Source: Acinetobacter kyonggiensis
GTDB taxonomy: Bacteria > Pseudomonadota > Gammaproteobacteria > Pseudomonadales > Moraxellaceae
NCBI RefSeq assembly: GCF_900107285.1
Contig: NZ_FNPK01000010.1
Location: 61,736 to 125,735 of the forward strand
Length of the DNA: 64,000 bases
Direction: 5' to 3'
The position numbers and the translations under genes are program-made. This document shows, piece by piece, positions 44,680 through 54,176 of this stretch (positions are counted from its first letter, which is position 1; each line of letters begins with the position of its first letter). The notes beneath the pieces are model-generated. The model had not been told where the DNA came from, did no database searches, and saw only the letters and a list, made by a program, of their open reading frames with translations.

Positions 44680-45708
44680 CTATTTTAAAAAATGTGTTAA
44701 ATCACGCTGTAAGCTTTCTAGATAAGGTAATTTAAAAGTACGTAAGTGTCCACGTAATGCAGAAATATCTTGAATATTTTTTGCTTGTGTCGATATTTTA
44801 AATAAATTCGCTGGCCCTAAAAAGCATAACGTATGACTGCTTGGATGGAACATTAAATCGCCCTGACGCTGGGCAAAAAAATCTGCCAATCTCAATACAA
44901 ATGCAGGTGACAGTAGCTTTGCTGTTTGCATTTCATCGCTACCAAAAATATTGAGCTTTTGATTGGTTTGTATGTCGCTGGTATGCCAAGGGAAGCTATA
45001 AGGATAATAAAAATCTTTATTTGCTGTGGTGATGGCAAGCCCTTGCGTTTCTACATCAAAAACAAACACGCCCCATAAGTCTTTATGAATTTCTTTGACT
45101 CTGACCTCATCACCATTTTTATCACGCATAAGCATTTCATTGACATAGTGATATTGAAAAACCATCACTTGATGTTGTTGACCCGCTTCATCTTCCCAGA
45201 TGGTACTGGCATAGTAGGGCAGATCATTGGAAATCGTACCTTGATTAAATACGGGAAACAGGCGTTTTAGATGTGCAATCAATAAAACAGGTTGTAATGG
45301 AACCGAGATATGTTGTGGTTGCTGATGTAAAGCCAACTGATATTTTTTATTAATGCTTTGTTGTTCTAGGAATTCAATCACGTCATCAATGGGTTGTTTA
45401 TCTTCATAACTGATATAGGCCCAAAAAATCATTAGTAGGCCACTGATTAGGCCCAGTTGCATCCAGATATTGGTGGGATTAGTAAAAATGAGAAGGACAA
45501 AAAATAGCCCTACTGCGGCTAACAGTAGCGGCAAGACATTTTCAAACTTAAGTACAATCGGTGCATTCCACGGATGTAAACCATCTAAAATGTCCTGATG
45601 GCTTTGTGCCTTACGTCCAAGATCCTGTAGCCGCGCGATATTTTGAAAAACACGTTCATTTTTTTTACGTCGAATATGAATCGAATGTTGAACGCTATCG
45701 AGCGGCAT
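44680..45708 (-). CDS. DUF3137-like membrane protein
   Basis: 342 aa. A soluble N-terminus of about 55 residues precedes two adjacent membrane helices (about 58-100, with an L-L-A-A-V-G-L-F-F-V run). A beta-rich cytoplasmic domain then has F-P-V-F-N-Q-G-T-I-S-N-D, V-F-Q-Y-H-Y and D-L-W-G-V-F-V-F-D. This fits proteins of the DUF3137 type that travel with LemA. No enzyme motif is seen. It starts 25 bp downstream of queA on the same strand, so the pair may be read from the queA promoter. Confidence 0.72.
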   Translation of the reverse strand: MPLDSVQHSIHIRRKKNERVFQNIARLQDLGRKAQSHQDILDGLHPWNAPIVLKFENVLPLLLAAVGLFFVLLIFTNPTNIWMQLGLISGLLMIFWAYISYEDKQPIDDVIEFLEQQSINKKYQLALHQQPQHISVPLQPVLLIAHLKRLFPVFNQGTISNDLPYYASTIWEDEAGQQHQVMVFQYHYVNEMLMRDKNGDEVRVKEIHKDLWGVFVFDVETQGLAITTANKDFYYPYSFPWHTSDIQTNQKLNIFGSDEMQTAKLLSPAFVLRLADFFAQRQGDLMFHPSSHTLCFLGPANLFKISTQAKNIQDISALRGHLRTFKLPYLESLQRDLTHFLK

Positions 45709-45733
45709 GAAGTTCTTCTTTTTTCAGCAAAGA

Positions 45734-46771
45734 TTAAGGTTTAATTTTATCAACGAGCATGGCATCACCATAACTAAAAAAGCGGTATTTTGCTTCGACA
45801 GCATGATGATAGGCCTGCAAAATATTATCACGATTCGATAAGGCCGAAACGAGCATTAATAGCGTAGATTCAGGTAGATGGAAGTTGGTAATTAACCGAT
45901 CGACCACTTTAAAATCATAACCAGGATAGATGAAAATTTGTGTATCACCTGTCCATGCAGCCAATGTTCCACCATGGGCTTGTGCGGCACTTTCAATGGC
46001 ACGTGTTGCCGTGGTGCCCACAGTAATCACTTTATTGCCGCGTGCTTTGGTTTGACGAATCAGTTCAACAGTCTGTTCAGGAACATCACACCATTCGCTA
46101 TGCATAATATGGTTCTGGATATCTGTCGTGCGTACTGGTAAGAATGTCCCTGCGCCCACATGCAGCGTCACAAAGCTTTTTTGAATGCCTTTGGCGGTTA
46201 ACTTTTCCAATAAGTCTTGGTCAAAGTGTAAACTCGCTGTTGGTGCTGCAACGCTTGCCAGTTTAGTCGGATCATTAAAGACCGTTTGATAACGCTCGGT
46301 ATCAATGGCTTCGGCTTCGCGGTTAAAATACGGTGGAATGGGTAAAGCACCATATTGATCGAGCACATCTAAAATTGGTTGTGAAAATTCAACAATAAAT
46401 AGATTTTCATGGCGACCTTGCACCGTGACTTTTACTTCATCATCACCAATAAAAAGTTCAGCACCCGCCTTAGGTGAATTACTGGCTTTAATATGGCAAT
46501 GTGCAATAAATTTATCCTGCATGCGTTCTACTAAAACTTCAACAGCACCACCGGTTGCACGTTTTCCTTTTAGCCGTGCTTTCATCACTTTGGTGTCATT
46601 TAAAATGAGTAAGTCACCAGCATCGAGTAAATCAAAAATGTCAGTAAAATGGCAGTCGTGATATTGCCCTTGCTGATCTAAATGCAAAAGGCGTGAAGCA
46701 CTGCGGGTATCTAAAGGGTAGCGAGCAATTAGCTCGTCAGGGAGATCAAAGTTAAAGTCGGAAAGTTGCAT
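45734..46771 (-). CDS. queA: S-adenosylmethionine:tRNA ribosyltransferase-isomerase QueA
   Basis: 345 aa. It transfers the ribosyl part of SAM to preQ1-tRNA, giving epoxyqueuosine. The family stretches [25 protein letters not shown] and [10 protein letters not shown] are present and the length is normal. A TATAAT-like -10 lies on the minus strand at 46804-46809, without a good -35. It heads the minus-strand series queA, DUF3137-like, lemA, tgt, yajC, secD, secF. Confidence 0.95.
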   Translation of the reverse strand: MQLSDFNFDLPDELIARYPLDTRSASRLLHLDQQGQYHDCHFTDIFDLLDAGDLLILNDTKVMKARLKGKRATGGAVEVLVERMQDKFIAHCHIKASNSPKAGAELFIGDDEVKVTVQGRHENLFIVEFSQPILDVLDQYGALPIPPYFNREAEAIDTERYQTVFNDPTKLASVAAPTASLHFDQDLLEKLTAKGIQKSFVTLHVGAGTFLPVRTTDIQNHIMHSEWCDVPEQTVELIRQTKARGNKVITVGTTATRAIESAAQAHGGTLAAWTGDTQIFIYPGYDFKVVDRLITNFHLPESTLLMLVSALSNRDNILQAYHHAVEAKYRFFSYGDAMLVDKIKP

Positions 46772-46903
46772 CTTTAATGTATAACAATAAGAAAAACGTC
46801 TGCATTATAGTCCCGAAAAGGGTGAGCGAGATGATATCTGATGTTTTTTAAGCCAAAGTTTTTGCTTTTGCTTTAAAAATGAGCAATTGACTGGATTAGA
46901 TAA

Positions 46904-46931
46904 TTGACAATTCTAAGTTTAATAGTAATAT
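46904..46931 (+). promoter_or_regulatory. Strong sigma-70 promoter for tRNA-Leu
   Basis: A perfect TTGACA (46904-46909), a 16-bp spacer and TAATAT (46926-46931). The start would be near 46938, about 30 bases before the tRNA 5' end. Confidence 0.8.
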
Positions 46932-46966
46932 AGCGACCACAAGCTCATATGCTTGTAAGCCCCTTT

Positions 46967-47053
46967 CCCGAGGTGGTGAAATTGGTAGACGCGGTGGATT
47001 CAAAATCCACTATCAGAGATGATGTGTCGGTTCGAGTCCGACCCTCGGGACCA
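46967..47053 (+). tRNA. tRNA-Leu(CAA)
   Basis: 87 bases including the encoded CCA end. The acceptor stem CCCGAGG (46967-46973) pairs with CCTCGGG. The D-loop has GGTAGAC, the anticodon loop is TTCAAAA between GTGGA and TCCAC giving anticodon CAA, a long class II variable arm (ATCAGAGATGAT) follows, and TTCGAGTCC is the T-loop. It reads UUG codons and resembles E. coli leuX. Confidence 0.97.
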
Positions 47054-47063
47054 GATTCAAAAA

Positions 47064-47100
47064 AACCCCAAGCCGGTACGAAAAGCTTGGGGTTTTTTTT
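47064..47100 (+). terminator. Rho-independent terminator of tRNA-Leu
   Basis: AACCCCAAGC (47064-47073) pairs with GCTTGGGGTT (47085-47094) around an 11-base loop, followed by eight T's. It lies 11 bases after the tRNA. Confidence 0.93.
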
Positions 47101-47294
47101 ATGCTTAAAAAATTGATTAAATTCTAGCGTTTAAGGTCAAATTAGCGACGATAAAAAATAGTCTGTCGGAAATTGTCACTTTTGGTCTGTTTGTGCCTTT
47201 TTTTTATTGTGTTCTATGTAAAAGTTTGTTAATAGAATGGATAGGGCGTAGTTGTTTTTTAACTATAGAGGGTAAAAAAATTTACGAGGCAGAG

Positions 47295-48566
47295 ATGAAA
47301 ATGCAGTTACTTGAAATAGGCTCAGCAACAGAGCAGCTCAGTGCTTGTAAAATATCATTATTGCTTGGTGTTTTTACTCCAGATAATCGTGTCGAAGGTT
47401 TTTTGAAATTTGCCCGTGGCATTTTACAAACCGATTGTGGCATTCTTGGTTTTCATAATGAACCCTACATTTGGTATGCTTCACCCAAATGGTTTAAAGC
47501 CTTTCACTCAAAAAAAGAAGCCAATTTAGCTGCATTTTTTGAAGGCGAGACGATTCTGAGCGTCAAGCATAAAAATTATGCTGCTTTTTCTCAATATGTG
47601 CATGATTTAGGTGTTGCACATAAGCGAATTGTGGCTTTTGATTTAAAAATAAATAAAACAGAGTCTATTGGGCACGTTATTTTATTTGATGAACAGTGTG
47701 AAGAATTTAATGAGAAAAATTTAGAACTTGTGCATGAACTTGCCATGAGTTTGATCAAGATTATTGAATTGCATTCAGATTATGCAGAGCTAAAAGAATT
47801 ATATGAACAACAGTGCGCTTTAAACTCGAGTAAAACCAAGTTTTTTCAAATTATTGCGCATGATTTGCGTGCACCATTTCATGGCTTAATTGGCTTCTCT
47901 GAAGTTTTGGCGCAAGAGCGAGCCACGCTAGATGATGCAAACATTCAAAGTATTGCCGATTATTTATTAGATACCTCGCAATCAACCTATAATCTGTTAG
48001 AAAGTTTATTAAATTGGGCCATGGCTGAGGGTGGACGTTTTATTTACCATCCCATCAATTTCAATTTAAAACAATCTTCAAAAATTGTTTTTGATGTCTT
48101 AAATACCTTGGCGATTAAAAAAAATATCCAATTGATTGATCAAATACCCGATGATTTAAAAGTCTATGCCGATATTAATATGGTGACCTCAGTTTTACAA
48201 AATCTGGTTTCTAATGCACTGAAATTTACCTATGTGGATGGCACGGGTAAAGTCATCATGTCTGCCGAAAAATCAAAATACAGTATTGATATTTATATTG
48301 AAGATACTGGACTCGGCATGACGCAAAGCCAGATTGATGAATTGTTTCAACCGCGCTTAACGGTCAGTTTTAAGGGAACAGCGGGTGAGAAAGGCATGGG
48401 TTTAGGTTTGGTGTTATGTCAACGTTTTGTGGATTTGAATCAAGGTGAAATCTCGGTACAGTCAAAAGAAGGCGAGGGAACGATCTTTAAAGTTTCTTTA
48501 CCCATCGCTGTGAATACGCATCAAGCTTTACCGTTAGATAGTATTAAACAGGCGATCACTGAATAA
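47295..48566 (+). CDS. Orphan GAF-containing sensor histidine kinase
   Basis: 423 aa; the ATG at 47295 has GAGG 5-6 bases before it, while the longer open frame lacks support. No membrane helix is evident, so it is probably cytoplasmic. A GAF-like sensor (about 15-160) leads to HisKA with H189 in I-I-A-H-D-L-R-A-P-F, and a HATPase domain with N-L-V-S-N-A-L-K-F, D-T-G-L-G-M and G-M-G-L-G-L. No response regulator gene is adjacent. The GAF region contains two cysteines early on (Q-T-D-C-G) but no proven ligand site. Signal unknown. Confidence 0.87.
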   Translation: MKMQLLEIGSATEQLSACKISLLLGVFTPDNRVEGFLKFARGILQTDCGILGFHNEPYIWYASPKWFKAFHSKKEANLAAFFEGETILSVKHKNYAAFSQYVHDLGVAHKRIVAFDLKINKTESIGHVILFDEQCEEFNEKNLELVHELAMSLIKIIELHSDYAELKELYEQQCALNSSKTKFFQIIAHDLRAPFHGLIGFSEVLAQERATLDDANIQSIADYLLDTSQSTYNLLESLLNWAMAEGGRFIYHPINFNLKQSSKIVFDVLNTLAIKKNIQLIDQIPDDLKVYADINMVTSVLQNLVSNALKFTYVDGTGKVIMSAEKSKYSIDIYIEDTGLGMTQSQIDELFQPRLTVSFKGTAGEKGMGLGLVLCQRFVDLNQGEISVQSKEGEGTIFKVSLPIAVNTHQALPLDSIKQAITE

Positions 48567-48649
48567 AAAACAACAGAAGCTTAAATTTCTTTTCCCCTAT
48601 TTCTTTTCAGCTGATATAACTAGAAAAAAACGAGGCTGAAGGTTTAGAA

Positions 48650-51400
48650 ATGAATGCGGAACAATTGCAGAAGACATTACGTGCGAGCCAATATGCAGAA
48701 CTGGTATTGGGCAATCACAGTACATTTTTAGAACAAGATTATGCAATTGACCAATTTATAAACCCTTTAACGACACAACAAATTCAGCATGTTGTGCAAA
48801 CATCTTTAGACCACCTTACTGATGAAGCGACATGGATGCGAGAACTTCGTATTCTTCGCGCACGTCTCATGTTTCGTTGGATTTGGCAGGATGCCAATCA
48901 ACTGACTGATGTGGTGACCTTAACACGTGAGCTGTCAGATTTTGCTGATGCAGCAATTTGTGCAGCAAAAGACTTTGCCCGAATTCCGCTGGTGGCGAAG
49001 CATGGTGAGCCTGTTGGTTATAATGGCAAAGTACAGGATTTGATTGTTGTGGCGATGGGGAAACTTGGCGCACAAGAACTAAATCTTTCCAGTGATATTG
49101 ATCTTATTTTTGCCTTTGATGAACAGGGTGAAACCAATGGTCGAAAATGTATTGATGTACAGCAATTTTGTATTCTTTGGGGACAGAAACTCATTTATCT
49201 GCTGGATCATATTAGCGCAGATGGTTTTGTTTTTCGTGTCGATATGCGTTTACGCCCGTGGGGAGATGGCTCGGCGCTTGCGATTAGCCATGTCGCATTA
49301 GAAAAATATTTAAGCCAGCATGGACGTGAGTGGGAGCGTTATGCATGGATTAAGGCACGTATTGTAACGGGCGGTAAAATGGGTGAAGAACTGCTGGATA
49401 TGACCCGACCCTTCGTGTTTAGAAAGTATGTTGATTACAGCGCTTTTGAAGCCATGCGCGAAATGAAAGCCATGATTGAGCGTGAAGTGCTGCGTCGTAA
49501 TATTGAAGATGACATCAAGCTTGGCGCAGGTGGGATTCGTGAAGTTGAATTTATTGTGCAGGTTTTTCAGCTGATTTACGGTGGCTCTAAATTGGAGTTA
49601 CAAGATCGTCAGTGTTTGGTCAGTCTGCATCATTTGGGTGAAGTTGGGCTTTTGGATACACAAGCGGTCATTGAACTGGAAGATGCTTACCTTTTTCTAC
49701 GCCGTGTAGAGCATGCCATTCAAGCATTGAATGATCAACAAACCCAATCCTTACCGACTGAGCCTGAATTACGTCAACGTATTGTGGATACTTTAGCTTT
49801 TAGCGATTGGGACGCATTCCTTGAAACGCTGAATGCTAAACGAGCCAAAGTCATTCATCAGTTTGAACATCTGATTAAAGAAAAAGAACCTGATCCTTTA
49901 ATTGAAAGCTTTAGCCAATTAGAAAAACAACTTGAAGCGGTACTGGATGATGGTGCAAAAAATTTGGTGCATGAGTTCTGGTATGGTCATGCCTTAAAGA
50001 AATTACCCGCGAAAGCAGTGCAACGTTTAAAAACCTTTTGGCCGCATTTGATTGAAGCAATTTTACAGTCGAATAAACCACAAACGGCACTTTTACGTCT
50101 GATGCCTTTGGTTGAGTCGGTGCTGCGCCGTACTGTGTATTTGGTGATGCTAATTGAAAGTAAAGGTGCATTGCAACGACTGGTAAAAATGGCAACGGTC
50201 AGTCCGTGGATTTGTGAAGAATTGACCCATTATCCGGTGTTGTTGGATGAGTTTTTATCGATGGATTTTGAGTTGCCAAAACGCCAAGATCTAGAAGACT
50301 CATTACGCCAACAATTATTGCGTATTGAGATTGATCAAGTTGAAGATCAACTCCGTGTATTACGACTGTTTAAAAAATCCAATGTCTTGGCTGTTGCCGC
50401 CAGTGATGTATTGGCTGAAAGTCCTTTAATGAAAGTCTCTGATGCATTAACCGATATTGCGGAAGTTTCGGTCAATGCAACTTTAAATTTAGCTTATCAA
50501 ATTACCGCGAAAAAACATGGCTTTCCACTTGATGCAGAAGGGCAGCGTTGTTCAACCGATCATACCGCATTTACGGTAGCAGGTTATGGCAAGCTCGGAG
50601 GTATCGAGATGGGGTATGGCTCAGATTTAGATCTGGTGTTTATTCACTATATGGATGAACAGAGCGATACAGATGGCCAGAAAAAAATCAGTGGTTTTGA
50701 ATTTGCGATACGCGTAGCACAGAAATTTATGTCACTCATGACCACACAAACTTTGGATGGACGTGTTTATGAAATTGACACTCGTCTACGTCCATCAGGT
50801 GAAGCAGGGCTTTTGGTCACCAGTTTAAAAGCCTTTGAGCAATATCAATTAAAGAATGCATGGTTATGGGAACATCAGGCTTTGGTTCGCGCACGTTCGA
50901 TTGCGGGTGAGCAAAGTTTGCGCGATAAATTTGAAGCATTGCGTTGTCGTATCTTGATTCAGCCGCGTGATGAAGCCAAAGTTCGTGAAGAAGTGCTCAA
51001 AATGCGTCAGAAAATGAAAGACCATTTAGGCTCGTCAAAAGAACAGCAAAAAGATGGAATTTTTCATTTAAAACAGGATGCAGGTGGTATCGTTGATATT
51101 GAATTTATGGCACAGTATGCGGTACTCGCATGGAGTGGGGCGAATTCTGATCTCGCCCATTATTCCGACAATGTAAGAATCCTTGAGGATGCCGCAAACG
51201 CCGGTTGCTTATCCAGTGACGACGCGACAGCATTGATTCAAGCCTATTTAAGTGAACGCGCTGAGAGCCACCGTTTAGCCCTTGCCAATCAATCGATGCA
51301 AGTGAATGCTGCGGATTGGTTTGATACCCGAGAGGTGGTTTGCAAGCTATGGCAGAGATTAATTGATCCAACAGCGACCTTCGCTTTGGAACGTGAATAA
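48650..51400 (+). CDS. glnE: Bifunctional glutamine synthetase adenylyltransferase/adenylyl-removing enzyme GlnE
   Basis: 916 aa, close to the usual 945. Two nucleotidyltransferase domains: the N-terminal one with S-S-D-I-D-L-I-F near residue 147 (adenylyl removing) and the C-terminal one with G-Y-G-S-D-L-D-L-V-F near 653 (adenylyl adding). Helical linker domains lie between and after. It sets glutamine synthetase activity in response to PII and glutamine. GAAGG precedes the ATG. ilvE begins 25 bp after its stop. Confidence 0.95.
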   Translation: MNAEQLQKTLRASQYAELVLGNHSTFLEQDYAIDQFINPLTTQQIQHVVQTSLDHLTDEATWMRELRILRARLMFRWIWQDANQLTDVVTLTRELSDFADAAICAAKDFARIPLVAKHGEPVGYNGKVQDLIVVAMGKLGAQELNLSSDIDLIFAFDEQGETNGRKCIDVQQFCILWGQKLIYLLDHISADGFVFRVDMRLRPWGDGSALAISHVALEKYLSQHGREWERYAWIKARIVTGGKMGEELLDMTRPFVFRKYVDYSAFEAMREMKAMIEREVLRRNIEDDIKLGAGGIREVEFIVQVFQLIYGGSKLELQDRQCLVSLHHLGEVGLLDTQAVIELEDAYLFLRRVEHAIQALNDQQTQSLPTEPELRQRIVDTLAFSDWDAFLETLNAKRAKVIHQFEHLIKEKEPDPLIESFSQLEKQLEAVLDDGAKNLVHEFWYGHALKKLPAKAVQRLKTFWPHLIEAILQSNKPQTALLRLMPLVESVLRRTVYLVMLIESKGALQRLVKMATVSPWICEELTHYPVLLDEFLSMDFELPKRQDLEDSLRQQLLRIEIDQVEDQLRVLRLFKKSNVLAVAASDVLAESPLMKVSDALTDIAEVSVNATLNLAYQITAKKHGFPLDAEGQRCSTDHTAFTVAGYGKLGGIEMGYGSDLDLVFIHYMDEQSDTDGQKKISGFEFAIRVAQKFMSLMTTQTLDGRVYEIDTRLRPSGEAGLLVTSLKAFEQYQLKNAWLWEHQALVRARSIAGEQSLRDKFEALRCRILIQPRDEAKVREEVLKMRQKMKDHLGSSKEQQKDGIFHLKQDAGGIVDIEFMAQYAVLAWSGANSDLAHYSDNVRILEDAANAGCLSSDDATALIQAYLSERAESHRLALANQSMQVNAADWFDTREVVCKLWQRLIDPTATFALERE

Positions 51401-51425
51401 TTGTATAAAAATTGGAGTTTGTGTC

Positions 51426-52352
51426 ATGAATTTGGCTGATCGTGATGGTTTTATTTGGCAAGATGGACAGATGGTTGATTGGCGTGAAGCGAAAATTCAC
51501 GTTTTAACTCATACATTACATTACAGTATGGGTGTTTTTGAAGGTGTCCGTGCCTATGAAACTCCGAATGGAACCGCGATTTTCCGTTTGCAAGATCACA
51601 CTAAACGTTTGCTGAATTCTGCAAAAATTTATCAAATGAAAGTTCCATATAATCAAGCAACATTAGAGCAAGCTCAGATTGATGTGGTACGTGAAAATAA
51701 ATTGGCTTCTTGCTATTTGCGTCCAATTATTTTTATCGGTTCTGAAAAACTGGGGATCGCTGCAACAGACAATACCATTCATGCCACTGTTGCTGCATGG
51801 AGCTGGGGTGCTTACCTTGGTGATGAAGCAATGGCGAAAGGTATTCGTGTTAAAACATCATCATTTACCCATCACCATCCAAACGTGACTATGTGTAAAG
51901 CAAAAGCGTCAGGTAACTATACCTTGTCTATTCTTGCACATCAGGAAGTGGCACACTCGGGTTATGACGAAGCAATGTTGATGGACCCACAAGGCTATGT
52001 ATGCCAAGGTTCAGGCGAAAACGTATTCTTGGTGAAAGATGGCGTGCTGCATACACCAGATATTTCGGGTGGTGCATTAGACGGTATTACCCGTCAAACC
52101 ATTATCACCATTGCCAAAGACTTGGGTTATGACGTGATTGAACGTCGTATTACCCGTGATGAGTTCTATATTGGTGATGAAGCATTCTTTACCGGTACTG
52201 CTGCGGAAGTTACACCAATTCGTGAATATGATGACCGTGAAATTGGTTGTGGTTCGCGTGGTCCAATTACAGAGAAAATCCAGAAAGCATTCTTTGATGC
52301 AGTTCAGGGTAAAGACCCTAAATATGCACACTGGTTAACTTACGTAAAATAA
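51426..52352 (+). CDS. ilvE: Branched-chain amino acid aminotransferase
   Basis: 308 aa, PLP fold type IV. H-Y-S-M-G-V-F-E-G-V-R is the signature near the start, and the PLP lysine is in M-C-K-A-K-A-S-G-N-Y. G-S-G-E-N-V-F and F-F-T-G-T-A-A-E-V-T-P are also present. The ATG at 51426 has GGAG 8 bases upstream; an open frame reaching back into glnE is not used. It catalyses the last step in Val, Leu and Ile synthesis. In A. baumannii this gene marks the left border of the LOS outer-core locus, which fits what follows. Confidence 0.95.
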   Translation: MNLADRDGFIWQDGQMVDWREAKIHVLTHTLHYSMGVFEGVRAYETPNGTAIFRLQDHTKRLLNSAKIYQMKVPYNQATLEQAQIDVVRENKLASCYLRPIIFIGSEKLGIAATDNTIHATVAAWSWGAYLGDEAMAKGIRVKTSSFTHHHPNVTMCKAKASGNYTLSILAHQEVAHSGYDEAMLMDPQGYVCQGSGENVFLVKDGVLHTPDISGGALDGITRQTIITIAKDLGYDVIERRITRDEFYIGDEAFFTGTAAEVTPIREYDDREIGCGSRGPITEKIQKAFFDAVQGKDPKYAHWLTYVK

Positions 52353-52370
52353 GCTGATCAGTTAAGATAA

Positions 52371-52401
52371 AAAGGCGAAAACTTGGTTTTCGCCTTTTTT
52401 T
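52371..52401 (+). terminator. Rho-independent terminator of glnE-ilvE
   Basis: AAAGGCGAAAAC (52371-52382) pairs with GTTTTCGCCTTT (52386-52397) around TTG, followed by more T's to 52401. Confidence 0.92.
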
Positions 52402-52453
52402 ATGGGTTATGTATTTTCTAGGTTTAGGTTAATTCTTTTCGAAGGACATTTTT

Positions 52454-53344
52454 ATGCATATTGTCTATGTTAGTGATGGAAAGGCGGGGCATCGCTCACA
52501 AGCAATTGGTTTGTATCAGGCAATGCAAAGACAAAGTATAGAGGCGGTGACTTTTGAAGAGATTCTCATTGATCAATTGCCCATTTTTAGTTTGTTATTG
52601 GCGACATTCAAACAAAGCACGTCGGCTGTTGCTCAGTCACCGGATTATATTTTTGGCGTAGGCAGCCACACTCAGCTACGTGTTTTATTGCTGGGGAAAG
52701 TGTATCCGCAAGCTAAAACCGTGATTATGATGAAGCCGAATTTTCCATTTACTTGGTTTAATTATGCGATTATTCCTGAACATGATGGCATTGAAGCATC
52801 TGCTCATGTTATCACCATAAAAGGTGCGCTCAATCCGATTGTGAATGAACAGCGCCATCAAAAAAATAGAATTTTAATTGCCCTAGGTGGATCATCGAAA
52901 CGCCATCAATGGAATGAAGAAAAGGTTTTAGCTTCAATTGATCAAATCGTGAAGAACCATCCTCAAGCTGAGATTATTTTGACCACTTCACGGCGTACAC
53001 CGAAAGTGTTTTTAGAGCATTTGAATGAGAGTCCATTGGTATCTCATCTACACATATTTCCAGTTGAACAAACCCCGCAAGGCTGGATTTTTGAAGAAAT
53101 GCAAAAAGCAGAAGCCGTTTGGGTCACTGAAGACAGTGTTTCGATGATTTTTGAGGCATTCACCGCAGGGTGTAAGGTTGGGGTGATTGAAATTGACCGT
53201 GTTAAAGAAGATCGTATTACTTTGTCTATTGATCAAATTATTCAATCCAATTTAGTTTCTAACCAGACATCTATTGAAATGTTAGTTGAACCTCATGCTT
53301 TTAAAGAAGCGGAGCGTGTGGCAACATATCTTTTAGCCCAATAA
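52454..53344 (+). CDS. gtrOC1: ELM1/GtrOC1-family putative glycosyltransferase
   Basis: 296 aa, GT-B-like protein of the mitochondrial-fission ELM1 family. It shows S-D-G-K-A-G-H-R-S-Q near the start, A-L-G-G-S-S-K-R-H in the middle, T-S-R-R-T-P, and T-E-D-S-V-S-M-I-F-E-A near the end. In Acinetobacter, GtrOC1 proteins of this family are the first gene of the outer-core locus after ilvE, and the position is the same here. Likely role: transfer of an LOS core sugar at the inner membrane's cytoplasmic face. Confidence 0.85.
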   Translation: MHIVYVSDGKAGHRSQAIGLYQAMQRQSIEAVTFEEILIDQLPIFSLLLATFKQSTSAVAQSPDYIFGVGSHTQLRVLLLGKVYPQAKTVIMMKPNFPFTWFNYAIIPEHDGIEASAHVITIKGALNPIVNEQRHQKNRILIALGGSSKRHQWNEEKVLASIDQIVKNHPQAEIILTTSRRTPKVFLEHLNESPLVSHLHIFPVEQTPQGWIFEEMQKAEAVWVTEDSVSMIFEAFTAGCKVGVIEIDRVKEDRITLSIDQIIQSNLVSNQTSIEMLVEPHAFKEAERVATYLLAQ

Positions 53345-53357
53345 TCAGGTTGTTTTT

Positions 53358-54167
53358 GTGATTTATATTCTTATCTTTCTATTGGTTTTAGTCATGGCTT
53401 TTAGTTATAAATATGCATGGTGGAAGCCAGCATTAGACTGGAAACGACCACGTGTATTAATGTACCACATGGTACGAGAGCATATTGATGGTGCAAAGTT
53501 TAATAAATTACGCGTAGCGCCAAAGGAATTTGAAAAGCAGGTTGCATGGATGAAAGCTGAAGGTTTTCATTTTGTGACAATGCAAGAGTTGCAGAAGAAT
53601 TGGGGTAAACACCCTGAAAAAACAGTGGCTATTACTTTTGATGATGGTTATTTGGATAATTTAGAAAATGCTTATCCAATTTTGGAAAAATACCAAGCTA
53701 AAGCCACTATTTATATTGTTGTGGATCGTCATGATCGTGATTGGTCTACCTATAAAAAAGCACATCATAATAGTGGTGAATTGGCGCGTGAAGCTAAACT
53801 GAACGATGAGCAAGTTCAATTTCTAGCAAATAGTAGCTTGGTTGAAATTGGTTCACATACTATGACTCATGCCAATTTAAATAAATTAGATGATGTTGAG
53901 TGCTTGGCAGAATTAACTCAATCGAAACAACAATTAGAAAATTTAACGGCTAAGTCGGTGACAAGTTTTGCTTATCCATTTGGGATTTATTCACAGCGTG
54001 ATGTTGCTTTGGTAAAACAAGCTGGCTATAGCAATGCCGTAACCACAGAAGAAGGAATTGATGGCTTAAATCCTGATTTTATGCAGTTACAGCGCATTAA
54101 AATTAGCGGTAAAGATTCGATGTTTGCCGTGAAATTACGTTTAAAATTGGGGAAAAGAGGTTTTTAG
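53358..54167 (+). CDS. Polysaccharide deacetylase (NodB-like, CE4)
   Basis: 269 aa, GTG start. An N-terminal hydrophobic helix (about residues 2-16) anchors it. The NodB domain has T-F-D-D-G-Y (catalytic base and metal Asp), S-H-T-M-T-H (metal His pair, H-x3-H) and F-A-Y-P-F-G. It removes N-acetyl groups from sugars. Similar deacetylases (pda) lie in A. baumannii outer-core loci, where they would make GlcN residues. It follows the ELM1-type gene by 13 bp and converges on a minus-strand glycosyltransferase, with stops 9 bp apart. Confidence 0.9.
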   Translation: MIYILIFLLVLVMAFSYKYAWWKPALDWKRPRVLMYHMVREHIDGAKFNKLRVAPKEFEKQVAWMKAEGFHFVTMQELQKNWGKHPEKTVAITFDDGYLDNLENAYPILEKYQAKATIYIVVDRHDRDWSTYKKAHHNSGELAREAKLNDEQVQFLANSSLVEIGSHTMTHANLNKLDDVECLAELTQSKQQLENLTAKSVTSFAYPFGIYSQRDVALVKQAGYSNAVTTEEGIDGLNPDFMQLQRIKISGKDSMFAVKLRLKLGKRGF

Positions 54168-54176
54168 GCCTCCTTT

